From Arachnopeziza araneosa (taxonomy: Eukaryota > Ascomycota > Leotiomycetes > Helotiales > Arachnopezizaceae), in assembly GCA_003988855.1 (NCBI GenBank), contig QYAI01000022.1:186001-250000 (forward strand): DNA of 64,000 nt. The letters run 5' to 3'. The position numbers were made by a program, and so were the translations under genes. Below, in pieces: positions 22,166 to 33,350 of this stretch (position 1 is its first letter; the number at the start of each line of letters is the position of its first letter). The notes below the pieces were generated by a model. It was given only the letters and a program-made list of their open reading frames with translations, did no database searches and had not been told where the DNA came from.

Positions 22166-25100
22166 ATGTCTGAGGCGTCCGCCCACAGAAGCAGCAGCAG
22201 CAGCAGCAATGCTTCCCCGACAGAGGCCCAGCACAGAGGTCTTAGTGGAGAGGTCGATCCTGACCCCATCATCCTCGCACCAACGCGTCCCGACAGTCTG
22301 GTTCTGCTGTGGCAGGAAGACTCCGGCGATATCGACAGTGTCTTGAGTGACTATGAGTAAGTCTTGTATGCACTCATCGGCTGGGCCTACTGATTCATGT
22401 CACCTGTTGCAGCATTGTCGCTATCCACGGGATCCATGGAGAACGAGACATGCCATGGAGAAACCAAGGATCCGGTGATAGTTCCTGGATGTGTGATCGC
22501 AGTTGGGAAGGCAAGCGTGTCATGTCATTTGGCTACGACGTGCCCCGGATTCTAGCAGGACGCCAGACGCGAGACGTCATTCGCAAGCAGGCTTTGCAGC
22601 TCTTAGACGATCTCACGTTGGAGAGAAAGAATGATATCAAGGTATGAAGCCGATTGAAATCTCCCGAGGCGAGAGGGATGGCTGATGATATGTCGGTAGC
22701 GACGTCCAATCGCTTTTCTTGCGCATGATATTGGAGGAATTATCGTGAAGGACGTATGTTGCAAAGAGTTCGACGACCTTGAGCCTCAATTTGCTAAGCA
22801 TTGATGGTTATCTAGGTGCTGGTGGCTGCAGGCCTCCATGCCAAAATCTACGGTGACATTTTTGACTACACTCGCTTTCTCGTACGTGCCGCTACTGCTC
22901 TCTTCAACATGTCATTGTCTTTCCTTCTGACTGCGGAAGATCTTCTACGGATGTCCACATAGAAGCGATGGCATCTTCGATATGGAGAATAGGATAGCTC
23001 GTTTCCTTTTCGGACGTTCTATGAACAGCAAGTTTGGTAATGCCGTCACCATGAATTCAACAGAGAGCCTTGCAACCGCTGCAGTGGAGATCAATGGGCT
23101 CTTCCTACAGTCCAAGAACATTTTGCGAACCCACGTCGTCAGCATCTACGCGGGTGGAGCTGAAAAAGACATTGATATCGATCCGGTAAGTAGTAGTAGT
23201 CGAGCTTCTCCTCCCCTTGTCCCATAGATTCTGCTTATGAGACCACATGACTGACTACTCCAGGTATTTGACATCTTTTGCGGTACTCTTGGCGCCCCAT
23301 TCGAGAGACAAATAAAGTGCAGCAGCGCAGACCACAGTGAAATCTTCCAAAATCCACAGAAGATGCAACTACGTACGTAGAACTTGCCAGAGTCTGAATG
23401 GTCTGGGCCTCGCGACTGACAAGACATCAAAGAACTCAGCCCGGACTCTAGAACATTAAGCCACGAGCGCACGCTGTTGAACTTGGCATCCCCATTCTTT
23501 GCTCTCCTCACTGCCCACAATCCTGACCACCCGTTTAGTTGGATCACTTCGGATGAGTCTTATCAAACATGGCTAAACTGGCCAGATCCGAAATTGCTCT
23601 ACATGTACGGGAAAGGTGCACAGGAAGCTTCAGAGTACATCTTTTATAGCCTTGACGAGACTCGCCAAGCGAGCGAGAAGAACGAAGTCGTTGTTCTTTT
23701 CACCTTCAACGCATATGATGTCCGCTACAATTCCACCAACGATATGCTAGCCACATTTTTAGCTCAGATCATCAATCACCATCCAAGTCTTGCAGAGTTT
23801 GTTCTCCACCAATTCAACAATCTCAGGCTTGATCGTAGCATGAATGAGTTTGACCTCCTTAACTGGTTTGAGTATTTTCGCATCAGAGGCCAGATTGATG
23901 GCGTGACTTGCATCATTAACCATTTCGACGATTGCGATGACGCTTCTCGGAAACGATTCATTCGTCGATTCGCATACATTTCAGAACGTCAAGAACGCCC
24001 GTGGAAGATCCTTGTGACCTCTCGTCAGCCTGGTGTCTTGTTGGACGAGCTTTCTGGCTGCCAAACTCTAGATCTCGACAGTCTTTTGGTTGATGCAGCC
24101 GCGACTACGCATCCGGACTCGTTACGCTTACTTCAGCTCGCACCGCGAATCGGTTCAGACACAGACTCGATCGACAAGAAGATAGCAAAACTTGATGAAG
24201 CGGACCCTGTAGTGCGGCAAGTGATTCTGCAGCAAGCGCGTGTACGCGATGAATGGTCAGCGTACACCACCTCGCTCGAGTTTCAACTCGGCTCAGCTAA
24301 AGATCCAACGCTCATCTCGATTCTGGAGATTGTTCTGGGAGGTTTGCCTGACCCTCTTCTGGCGCGACGTATTCTCATTTGGGCTCTATATTCGGTCATG
24401 CCACTGACAATATGGGAGCTGGGAACTGCCATCTTCATTAGCTTCTCCAGAGGCCGCAAAACCGAACACACGGCAAGTCCAAATTTCATTACAGACATTG
24501 TGGATAAGATCCGCACCTGGTTCGCAGGCATTCTTATGATTGCGGACAATGAAATCTTGGTGGTAAATGCTGAGATACGACAAGCACTCCTGGAGCTGGC
24601 GAAAGACGAAGTCCCAGGCGTGCACCAGATCATTGTCGAGACTTGTCTCCAGTACTTACAGCAGGATAACATCAAGGCAATTATTGAGACGAAGTATATA
24701 CAACCATTTATCCCGACAGATATTGACCCTTCTTCAATGGATGCCCCCACTTTCCCAGACCGCACCAGTCTCTATTCATATGCCATCCAGTATTGGACAG
24801 AACATTTTAGGCTCATTCCTCCTCACCGTAGACCTCGAGATCTACTCCGCCAGTTTGTCGAATCCAGGTCGGTGTACTGCTGGGCGCAGGGCCACTGGGT
24901 CCTATCACAACCTATATTGAGAAGTACTCGTTTCCAATCCTTATACCCGCTCTTCACTGTATTCGGTCTAGCTGAGGATGCTGAACCATGGTGTAACGGG
25001 GACACGGATCGCTCACTTGCGCTTGCTGAGGCAGCACTGAATGGCTTTCCTACTCAGGTCCGAAAGCTTCTATCACAAACGAGGCATTCCGAGGCAGCTT

Positions 25101-27821
25101 TGCAGGAAACTCTTATTACTGCAGGCTCGAATGGCAATGAGGACACCCTAATGTATTTGATCAGACACATTGAGAAGGATTACAAGGACTTCAACTGGCC
25201 AGCCTCTCTCATATACCGGGCTGCGTGGCTGGGTTTGGATCAAGTCGTGTCAGCTCTTCTAGACCTGGGAATCCCCGTGCGCCCAAATGACCCAACACGG
25301 CCATCCACACCACTCCACATTGCATCCCGCAATGGCCATGTCGAGGTTCTGAGAGTGTTGCTCAAGGCCGGAGCAGACGTCAACTATCGTGGGCCCTATG
25401 GACAAACAGCGTTGCACATAGCCTGCGCCAACGGTCATTCAGAAGTCCTACGTGTACTAGCAGCAGAATCTGGGGCCGATCTGGATGCCAGAGATGAAAA
25501 CAACTTTACACCCCTCTATGAAGCTTCCCTCTGGGGTAACTACTGGTCGGTCAAAGTGTTAGTCACCCACAGCTCGGACACTAACCTTGGAACATCGATC
25601 GAGCAGGACTCCTCAGGCTGGACGCCTTTGATCGTTTCTTCCGAGGAGGGATATCTGCGCTGTCTGCGATTCCTACTCGATGCTGGAGCCGACCCGAACC
25701 TCCCTGGGCCCCACGGCACACCTCTTCATTACGCTGTCAGCAAGGGGCACATATATCTATGCGACCTTCTGCTCGAACACGGCGCAGATCCAAATCACCC
25801 TAAGTTGGACCCACCAATACTTACCCAGATCTTCAGCAATGTGATGGATGCTGACTTGAGATTCAAACTGCTGAAACTGCTCCATCAAAACGGTGCCCAC
25901 GTTGACGGAATCGACGCCTCTGGAATGTCGGCGCTCTTACATGCTGCTCTACTCGGGGACGTGCCTTGTGTCGAGTACCTGCTGGACCATGGTGCGGATG
26001 TCAAACTCGCAGATGCTGAAGGTCGGACAGCATTCGACAGTGCCGTAGAACGGGACTACGTTGAAGTGGTGCGCCTGTTGCTAGACAGGGACGAAGATAT
26101 GCACACCACCGCACACCAAGAGCAGTCCCCACTTTTCAATGCGGTGAAGAAGCCAGAGATGGTGCGACTTTTGCTAGATCGTGGATTTGACCCGGACGCT
26201 CGATCTCCGGACGGATTCACCCCCCTGATGCTCGCTGCGGGTGACAACTATGTTACGACGGTCAAGGTTCTGCTTGAGCGCGGAGCAACTATAGACCTGG
26301 AATTGTGGCACACAAATGACGGTGCGAAGAGTGGATGGACAGCTCTTGCCTTTGCAGCAGAAAGAGGAAATAAGGAAGTCGTGCTTCTCCTTGCAGAAGC
26401 GGGCGCCAGTGTCAACCACAGGCTAGATGACGGGCGTACGGTGCTACACCTTGCCACTGGCGGCGGTGCGATGCGTACTTTGATGGAATTCAGACCTGAC
26501 GTCTCCATTCCCGATAACGACCAAAACACCCCTTTGCATCGTATACGCACCGGGACGCCACTTGATCATGTGCAGCTTCTGGTGCGTGCCGGCGCCTTGC
26601 TGGATGTGCAGAACAAGGATGGCTACACCCCCTTAAGCATCGCTTTGCTCTACTCCAACGACGCCGCAGCCTCATATCTGATCGAGCGGCAAGCGAATGT
26701 TAATCTTGCCTCGCACCTTTACGGCGGCCCCCTACAACTAGCGTGTCGGGACTCCACAGTTGCCATGGTACGGCAGCTCGTGAAAGCTGGTGCTGATGTC
26801 GACCTGGCGCTCCCACTTCAGGCGGCCGTGCTCCGGCGCGGCTACTTCGAGGAAGGATCGAAGGCTCTCATCCAATACCTGGTCGACGAGGCTGGAGCAG
26901 ATATCAATCGCAGAGGAGGCACTTACGGGACTGTACTCGCAACCGCCACCGTGCAGGGTTCGCCAACGCTCATGTCGTTCTTGTTGGAAAAGAACGCCGC
27001 TCCAGGGCTTGCGGATGGAATGGGTCGAGTGCCGCTACTCGTGGCTGCGCTACATGGGCTCGAGCATTTCAAGTTAATCCACGATGCCGGAGCCGACCTC
27101 GGAACTCGAGATAAGACGGGCCGGAGCGTGCTACATTGGGCGGCACAGGGCGGGTCCGTGGAGTTGTTACACTACGTCCTACAGCTGCTTGGTGACAATG
27201 ACGTGTTCGACGTCGATGATAGAGACCATGATGGATGGACGGCTCTATGCTGGGCTGCTCGCGGGTGTGGCTCGGAGTTCAGAGCTGCCGCGCCGGGGGC
27301 GCAATCAGAAGTCATCAAACTGTTGCTAGAACGGGGTGCAGATCCAGGCGCGCAAGCCCGCTTCTCTCCGAGAGAATGGTGGACGCCGCCGAAGATCGCG
27401 CGGTATAGCTGCTCCCCAGATGATGTTCTCACACTCCTGGATACAGCGACTGCGAAGGAGAAGCGGGTAAGGGATTCTGACCGCGAAGAAGGAAGACAGA
27501 AAGTGGTGACGAGTACTACACAGGCGTTTCTTCACGTCGCCTCCTATTGCATGTTTTGTCTCGCAGTAAGTACACCCGTCTCTGTGATCTGCAACTAACA
27601 TTGCGCGTACCTAGGAGATCAGAGGTATCATATACCAGTGCGGAGATTGTGTCGACTTCAATCTCTGCTACAAGTGCTACGGCTCGCGGCGTAAACTTCA
27701 TGTTGAAGGGCACTCATTTGAGGCAATCGGCCCGGAGCTCGCGCCTCTGTATAGCCCGAGTGAGACGTCTTCTTCTGGAGAGGGAGACGGTAAGGACAGT
27801 GAGAGTGATAATGATGGTTGA
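22166..27821 (+). CDS. NLR-like protein: SesB-like hydrolase, degenerate NTPase, ankyrin repeats, ZZ finger
   Basis: Eight exons (22166-22356, 22413-22641, 22700-22753, 22816-22881, 22940-23185, 23264-23372, 23433-27565, 27615-27821) join in frame to 1744 aa. Residues ~62-300 match a SesB-like alpha/beta hydrolase (IVAIHGIHGERDMPW, VMSFGYD, FLAHDIGGIIVKD, FYGCPHRS). The nucleophile elbow has Asp (~150) where Ser is usual. A STAND-like region follows; its P-loop position reads YMYGKGAQEAS and lacks GK[ST], while Walker B-like INHFDDCDD is present. About 20 ankyrin repeats span ~830-1605. The last exon completes a ZZ-type zinc finger (CMFC, YQCGDC, LCYKC, HVEGH). Ignoring the last intron would end the protein early and lose the finger. 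Fungal SesB-headed NLRs are implicated in non-self recognition; the same role here is inferred. Confidence 0.88.
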
Positions 27822-27956
27822 GGCCTTTTTGTTCGACTGCCATATTCATCTACACGTCCTATAGAGCGTTGAGGGGGTTTTCTTTATGGTTAGATAAACT
27901 ATTTAATATAAATCCTGGTGTTTTCGTCCCAGAGTGTATTGTTGATTAGATTTATT

Positions 27957-28720
27957 TGTATTGGTTATAGAGTATAGTAAATCTGCGGGGAGTCCCTTAA
28001 CCCCGTTGAGACGGTCAAGCCGCTCGGGTTCGTAGCTTATGCGAAAAGTACGAGAGAGGGAAAGATCAAATTCTAAATTCAGCAAGGTCAATTGCTATTG
28101 TAGAATTCAATTGTAGAATCCACAAGATCATGTGAGAGCACCGAGTCTCAAAGGACTCTGTCTTGGCTAGAAATCAGATATGAGGTCGAGCTGGGACTTC
28201 GCAACGCTCTGAGGGATTCTCTCGGCGAGAAGAGTAGCTACACGTGAACATAGGTAGGAGCCATATAAATCCAGATCTATACCTACCTCGACACGCTTTT
28301 GGAGATGCAAAATTTCTTTGCCACAGTCGATATTTGTAAGCCTGGAGTTTTAACACCACATTACGCATGAGCCCGTGGCCCAGTTGAGCATGTATAACGT
28401 TGAGGAGCGCATCAACGACATCCTTTTCTGAAGTGAGAGCACGGTATTGTCCTGGATAAGCGTGAGAGAGTTGTATTGAGTAGATCTAAAGAGAGAACAA
28501 GAGAACCGAGGGCAGAACTCGGTATCTACCTAGGCATGTACATGAGGAGCTCGGAGGAGCTGGATCCAGAACACGTGAAACACCCTCCCATGCGTGCAGA
28601 GGCCATTTTCCCTGACGGTGTGTCCGTATTCTTGATTAGATTTCCTAAATCTATAAATGATGTGGTCTGAAGAGGCAGACTTGTGATCGATACCGAATTG
28701 TTGAAATAGGTGTGTTTGTT
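27957..28720. repeat. Dispersed repeat B, copy 1
   Basis: Three blocks match copy 2 in the same order and orientation: 27957-28090 with 30664-30806 (shared AAGCCGCTCGGGTTCG), 28300-28395 with 30828-30917 (shared TTTGCCACAGTCGAT) and 28625-28715 with 30916-31015. The spacers between blocks are longer here than in copy 2. It begins 136 bp after the NLR stop codon. Confidence 0.75.
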
Positions 28721-28757
28721 TACGGGGCGGTCAAAATTCGTCCTCGCCAAAGCGTCC

Positions 28758-28857
28758 AGAAGTCGTAAAGTCGGAGCTCACATTCTACAATATTTACTTG
28801 ACAAAACCCGAGAAAAATTCTAGACAACAAAAGATAGGTATCTAAGAGCTCCGCATC
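28758..28857 (-). pseudogene. Fragment of a coding repeat shared with 15884-15985
   Basis: A minus-strand frame of 33 residues, DAELLDTYLLL at the start and ECELRLYDF at the end, is alignable without gaps to 15884-15985. It lies just downstream of repeat B1. Family unknown. Confidence 0.4.
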
Positions 28858-29296
28858 TTAAGTACTGTCAACCGTGGTAGAAGAACCGAGAGGTTTTCTT
28901 CCCGAGTAACAAGATACGCAAGTCTTAAGTCGCTGAGATGATAACTTTTAAACAACAGGGCGTAGATATCAAACTAAGAGTATCCGAATTTCCTTGAGCT
29001 ATTAAGTCCCGAAACAAGCTAGCTGTAGATCTTGCAAGACAGCTTTGCACACAGCGTTACTTCGTCTGGGAAACTAAACTGCTTTAAAGCACTCTTATTT
29101 TGCGAGGAGGTTCTGGCGCAGATTCTGAGCAAAGGATAAATAACGACGATGTTGTGTTAGTAAGCATCGATTCCAGCTAAGGCTAGATAATACGCAGTCT
29201 AGCCTGATGATGATGCTAGTACCGAGAATTGGAGCAAGTTCTATAGCTCAAGAGGTGTTTCCTTGAGTAAAAAAAGTTGCAGAGCAAGAATATACT

Positions 29297-29363
29297 GAGC
29301 ATTTCAAGGTAATTCACGATGCCGGAGCCAACCTCGGAACTCGCGCAGGGCGGGTCTGCGGAG
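29297..29363 (+). pseudogene. Fragment of the NLR ankyrin region
   Basis: GAGCATTTCAAG and GATGCCGGAGCC in this segment, and its end, match 27062-27163 of the NLR gene. Identity is about 90% by eye over the aligned parts, with roughly 35 bases missing in the middle. No further homology to the NLR was noticed on either side. Confidence 0.75.
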
Positions 29364-29632
29364 CCAAACTACCAGGCTTAGTGGCCAGGTACACTGCCTG
29401 TTTGAGCCGCATTTCACAGGGTCTCTACCAGTACTTAGCGCTCCCGCGTCTCCTATCAATGCTTTATTGTCGCTCTCTCCCGTTGCCAGCAACGCTGCAT
29501 CAAACACACGCGTGCCTTTGCCGCGATTTCCACCTTTCGCACCACGCTTCCCAACCTGGAGCTTGGCTCCAAATCCCTTTGCCTCTTCCTTTTTCATTTC
29601 GCCAGCAGCCTCCTCTTTTCCCTACGTTCGCA

Positions 29633-30679
29633 ATGTCCATAAACCCTCTGACTGCCACGGCAGCAGAGCTCCAAGCCAAGTTGACGGACAATTCTCTCAC
29701 GAGTAAACAGCTAGTCAAAATCTATCTGAATCAGATAGCACAGCATAATGACTACTTGAGGGCTGTTATCGCCACAACTGACGAAACTTTGCTCGATAAA
29801 ATTGCTGGTGAGCTTGATGATGAGCGTGCTTCTGGTCATATCCGCGGACCAATCCACGGCATTCCAATTCTCGTCAAGGTTACAATTCCTTCTCTGTTTT
29901 TTTGTTCCAATTTTATTTGATCATCTCTCACAATTTGCAAGGACAATATTGCCACCGGTCCGGATCTACAGCTGCCTACGACTTGCGGTAGCCTCGCTCT
30001 TGTTGGCTCGAAGCCTAGGAAGAATTCTGCTGTCATCGAGCGTGTACGTCAATTTGATCTTGTTGGACCTTCTGCTGACCTCTTTTCAGCTCATTGCTGC
30101 AGGAGCTATCATTCTTAGGAAAGCAAATCTATCTGTAAGAACTATTGGTTCGTCTTCCGAGGCCGCGTATCTAACATTCTACAGGAGTGGGCTTGGTACA
30201 GGTTTGTCTCCAATTTTCACTATAGAAAGAGACTCGGCCCGTTGACGGATAAAGATCCGAGTTCGCAGACTCTGGCTGGTCTGCAGTTGGAGGCCAAACA
30301 CAATCCGCGTGTGTTCGAGGCGGCTTTCGCGAAGACGATTCCAATGGTGGTCATAGCGTACTGTAAAATTCATATCATCGAGCAGCATTCATCTGATAGT
30401 CTATAGAACCCCGGTGGATCTTCTTCTGGATCTGCTGTGGCCGTTGCGGCCGGCTTTTCGCCTGTTGCTATCAGGACCGAAACGACAGGGTCGCTCATCA
30501 TGCCAAGCGACAGATCGGCTTTGTATACCATGAAACCAACTTGCAAGCTCATCCCTCAGGATGGCCTTATACCAGTTTCATACGAGGCAGACTCAGCTAG
30601 GCTGATGAGAAAGTCTGTTTTGGACTTAGCAGATCTTCTCGACGTACTTGTCGACTCGAGCAAGACTTATTGGTTATAG
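29633..30679 (+). pseudogene. Amidase-signature enzyme gene truncated at its 3' end
   Basis: Exons 29633-29878, 29942-30043, 30090-30134, 30185-30201, 30255-30357 and 30407-30679 join in frame to 261 aa. The family is clear: GPIHGIPILVK then DNIATGP (catalytic Lys), LPTTCGSLALVGSKP, AAGAIILRKANLS, and GGSSSGSAVAVAAGFSP (Ser pair and nucleophile). Fungal members usually exceed 500 aa; this one stops right after LLDVLVDSSKT. There the sequence TATTGGTTATAG, which opens dispersed repeat B, supplies the stop. The C-terminal half is absent. Odd residues (AIRTETTGSLI where TETDGS is usual) support decay. All splice sites are still intact, so the loss looks recent. Confidence 0.8.
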
Positions 30680-31015
30680 ACTATAGTAACCTTTTTCATA
30701 GCGCTAAAGGGTGGTCCCTCAGCCTTGCTTAATACGATAAAGCCGCTCGGGTTCGTTGCTTATACGAAACTGCCAGAGAGGGAAAGATAAGATGCTAAAT
30801 TCAGCTACCTATTTTGATTTGTTCTCGAAAAGGCAAAATTCTTTTGCCACAGTCGATTGTAAGCGTAAAGTTTCATAGCCAGATTATGCATGAGTCCGTA
30901 GCCCAGTTCCGCATGTTAATATTCTTGATCAAATTTACAAAATCCACAAATGATAGGTCATAAAGAGGCAGGCAGGCTTGTTATCGATATTGAATTGTTG
31001 AAACCTGTGAGTTTA
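30664..31015. repeat. Dispersed repeat B, copy 2, overlapping the amidase end
   Basis: Matches copy 1 (27957-28720) in three collinear blocks but is shorter. It starts inside the amidase ORF and provides its premature stop. No terminal repeats or ORF identify the element. Confidence 0.75.
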
Positions 31016-31233
31016 AAAATGTTGTTGTAGGAAGAGGTTATTTGCTGGTAAATCACAAATCATCTCACCCCTGGTGAGTCGATTCATAATCACCGTCGTG
31101 AATTAAGTCGAAGATGAAAAGAAGGGTGATTTCTAGTCAACTGTAATATTAAACAAATCCTGGTCAGGAAGGAGACGGCGGAAGTTCGCAGGTCGGAAAA
31201 ACATACGGTCCGAGAGGCGCTAATTTAGCGGCA

Positions 31234-31280
31234 TTTTCTGGCAGATTCTGTGCCCCAGAAAAAAGTTCGGGAGCTTGAAA
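31234..31280 (+). promoter_or_regulatory. Possible heat-shock elements upstream of HSP60
   Basis: TTC and GAA modules cluster here (TTTTCTGGCAGATTC, CCAGAA, AGTTCGGGAGCTTGAA) about 150-190 bp before the HSP60 start. Spacing is irregular compared with the perfect nGAAnnTTCn array, so this is a suggestion based on the gene's known heat-shock control. Confidence 0.3.
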
Positions 31281-31419
31281 GGAGCAACAATCTTTTTGAT
31301 CCTTTTGAACACTCACCTCTTACCACAACTTCCTCCTGACCATTTAAGATCTCTCTCGATCTTAAATCCTCTTCTGTACTTGTACCTTGTTTCTGCGCCT
31401 TTCTTATTACTCTTGAAAC

Positions 31420-33350
31420 ATGCAGCGTGCATTAACTTCGAGGACCTCGGTCCTAGGGAGAACCTCAACATCCAGACTTCGACCCGTCGCGTCTGCTGGC
31501 TTCAATGCTCAGCAGCTTAGATTCGCACACAAGGTACGTTTATCTTGAGATGCATCCCATTGTTGCAGGAAATTTAAAGTTGCTAATTGGTAATCATGCT
31601 TTAGGATCTCAAATTTGGCGTCGATGCCCGAGCTTCCCTCCTCGTTGGCGTTGAAACCCTAGCAAAGGCAGTAGCTACGACCCTAGGACCAAAAGGACGT
31701 AATGTTCTTATTGAATCGTCTTATGGCTCGCCAAAGATCACCAAGGGTTTGTCTATCTCTGATGAACAGTCAACAAAACTAACCTTTTCAAAGATGGTGT
31801 GACTGTGGCCAAAGCAATTACTTTGAAGGACAAATTCGAGAATCTCGGTGCCAGACTTATCCAAGACGTTGCATCAAAGACAAACGAGACTGCAGGTGAT
31901 GGAACTACAACCGCCACAGTCCTTGCCCGAGCTATCTTTTCCGAGACTGTCAAGAACGTTGCTGCAGGATGCAATCCCATGGATCTTCGCAGAGGCACAC
32001 AAGCCGCAGTTGATGCTGTTGTCGAATTCCTTCAAAAGAACAAGCGTGACATCACAACAAGCGAAGAGATTGCTCAGGTTGCGACCATCTCTGCGAACGG
32101 AGATACCCACATTGGGAAGTTGATTGCAAATGCAATGGAAAAGGTTGGAAAGGAAGGCGTCATCACTGTCAAGGAAGGAAAGACAATGGAAGATGAACTT
32201 GAGGTTACTGAGGGTATGCGATTCGATCGCGGATTCGTCTCTCCATATTTCATCACCGACACCAAAGCACAAAAAGTTGAATTCGAGAAACCCCTAATTC
32301 TCCTGTCCGAGAAGAAAATCTCAGCCGTCCAGGACATCATCCCAGCTCTTGAGGCTTCTACTCAGCTACGCCGACCTCTTGTCATCATTGCTGAAGATAT
32401 TGATGGGGAAGCTCTTGCCGTCTGCATCTTGAATAAACTTCGCGGTCAACTTCAGGTCGCTGCTGTCAAAGCCCCTGGCTTTGGTGACAACCGTAAATCT
32501 ATCCTTGGCGATCTCGGCATCCTGACCAATGCTACTGTTTTCACTGATGAGCTTGATATTAAACTCGAAAAGGCTACACCCGATATGTTTGGCTCCACTG
32601 GATCTATCACTATTACCAAGGAAGACACTATCATCTTGAACGGAGATGGCAGTAAGGACGCTATCAGCCAAAGATGCGAGCAGATCCGAGGTGTCATGAG
32701 TGACCCAACTACTTCCGACTACGAGAAGGAGAAACTCCAAGAGCGACTTGCTAAGCTCTCTGGTGGTGTTGCCGTCATCAAGGTTGGCGGTTCATCAGAA
32801 GTTGAAGTTGGTGAGAAGAAGGATCGTTTCGTTGATGCTCTCAATGCAACCCGTGCTGCTGTTGAAGAAGGTATTCTGCCAGGTGGTGGAACTGCCCTGC
32901 TGAAGGCTGCCAGCCAAGCTTTGACTAACGTCAAGCCTGCAAATTTCGACCAGCAACTTGGTGTTAGCATCATCAAAAGCGCAATCACTCGACCTGCTCG
33001 CACGATTGTGGAGAACGCTGGTATTGAAGGTTCAGTTGTTGTTGGCAAGCTTATGGACGAGTTCGGAAGCGACTTCAACAAGGGATACGACAGCTCAAAA
33101 GGCGAGTACGTAGACATGATCGCTTCTGGTATCGTTGATCCTTTCAAAGTTGTCCGAACTGGTCTTGTTGATGCTAGCGGTGTTGCCTCATTACTTGGCA
33201 CAACGGAGGTGGCCATTGTTGAGGCACCAGAGGAGAAGGGCCCGCCAGCTGGTGGCATGGGCGGTATGGGTGGTTAGTTCTCAATTTTATCACGCTACTT
33301 CGGTTTGCTAACTTTTACTAGGAATGGGAGGTATGGGTGGAATGATGTAA
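31420..33350 (+). CDS. HSP60: Mitochondrial chaperonin HSP60 (GroEL family)
   Basis: Exons 31420-31533, 31605-31746, 31794-33272 and 33322-33350 join in frame to 587 aa, the normal length. The first exon encodes an Arg/Ser-rich mitochondrial presequence (MQRALTSRTSVLGRTSTSRL). The mature protein starts near KDLKFGVDAR. GroEL signatures are present: TLGPKGRNVLIES, ETAGDGTTTATVLARA with the ATP-binding Asp, AAVEEGILPGGGTAL, and the Gly-Gly-Met tail ending GGMGGMM, which is completed by the last tiny exon. It forms the matrix chaperonin that folds imported proteins with HSP10. Confidence 0.98.

Larger units (their letters stand above)
27822..29632. other. Rearranged intergenic patch with repeats and an ankyrin-gene fragment
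   Basis: Holds repeat copy B1 (27957-28720), the relic at 28758-28857, the ankyrin-gene fragment at 29297-29363 and the amidase promoter. No intact gene is seen. A minus-strand frame at 27903-28091 covers the start of B1 but has no known motif. Confidence 0.5.

Noticed and set aside
29381..29632. N-terminal extension of the amidase ORF
   Set aside because: Pro/Leu/His-rich and unrelated to amidases; the ATG at 29633 matches the family start.
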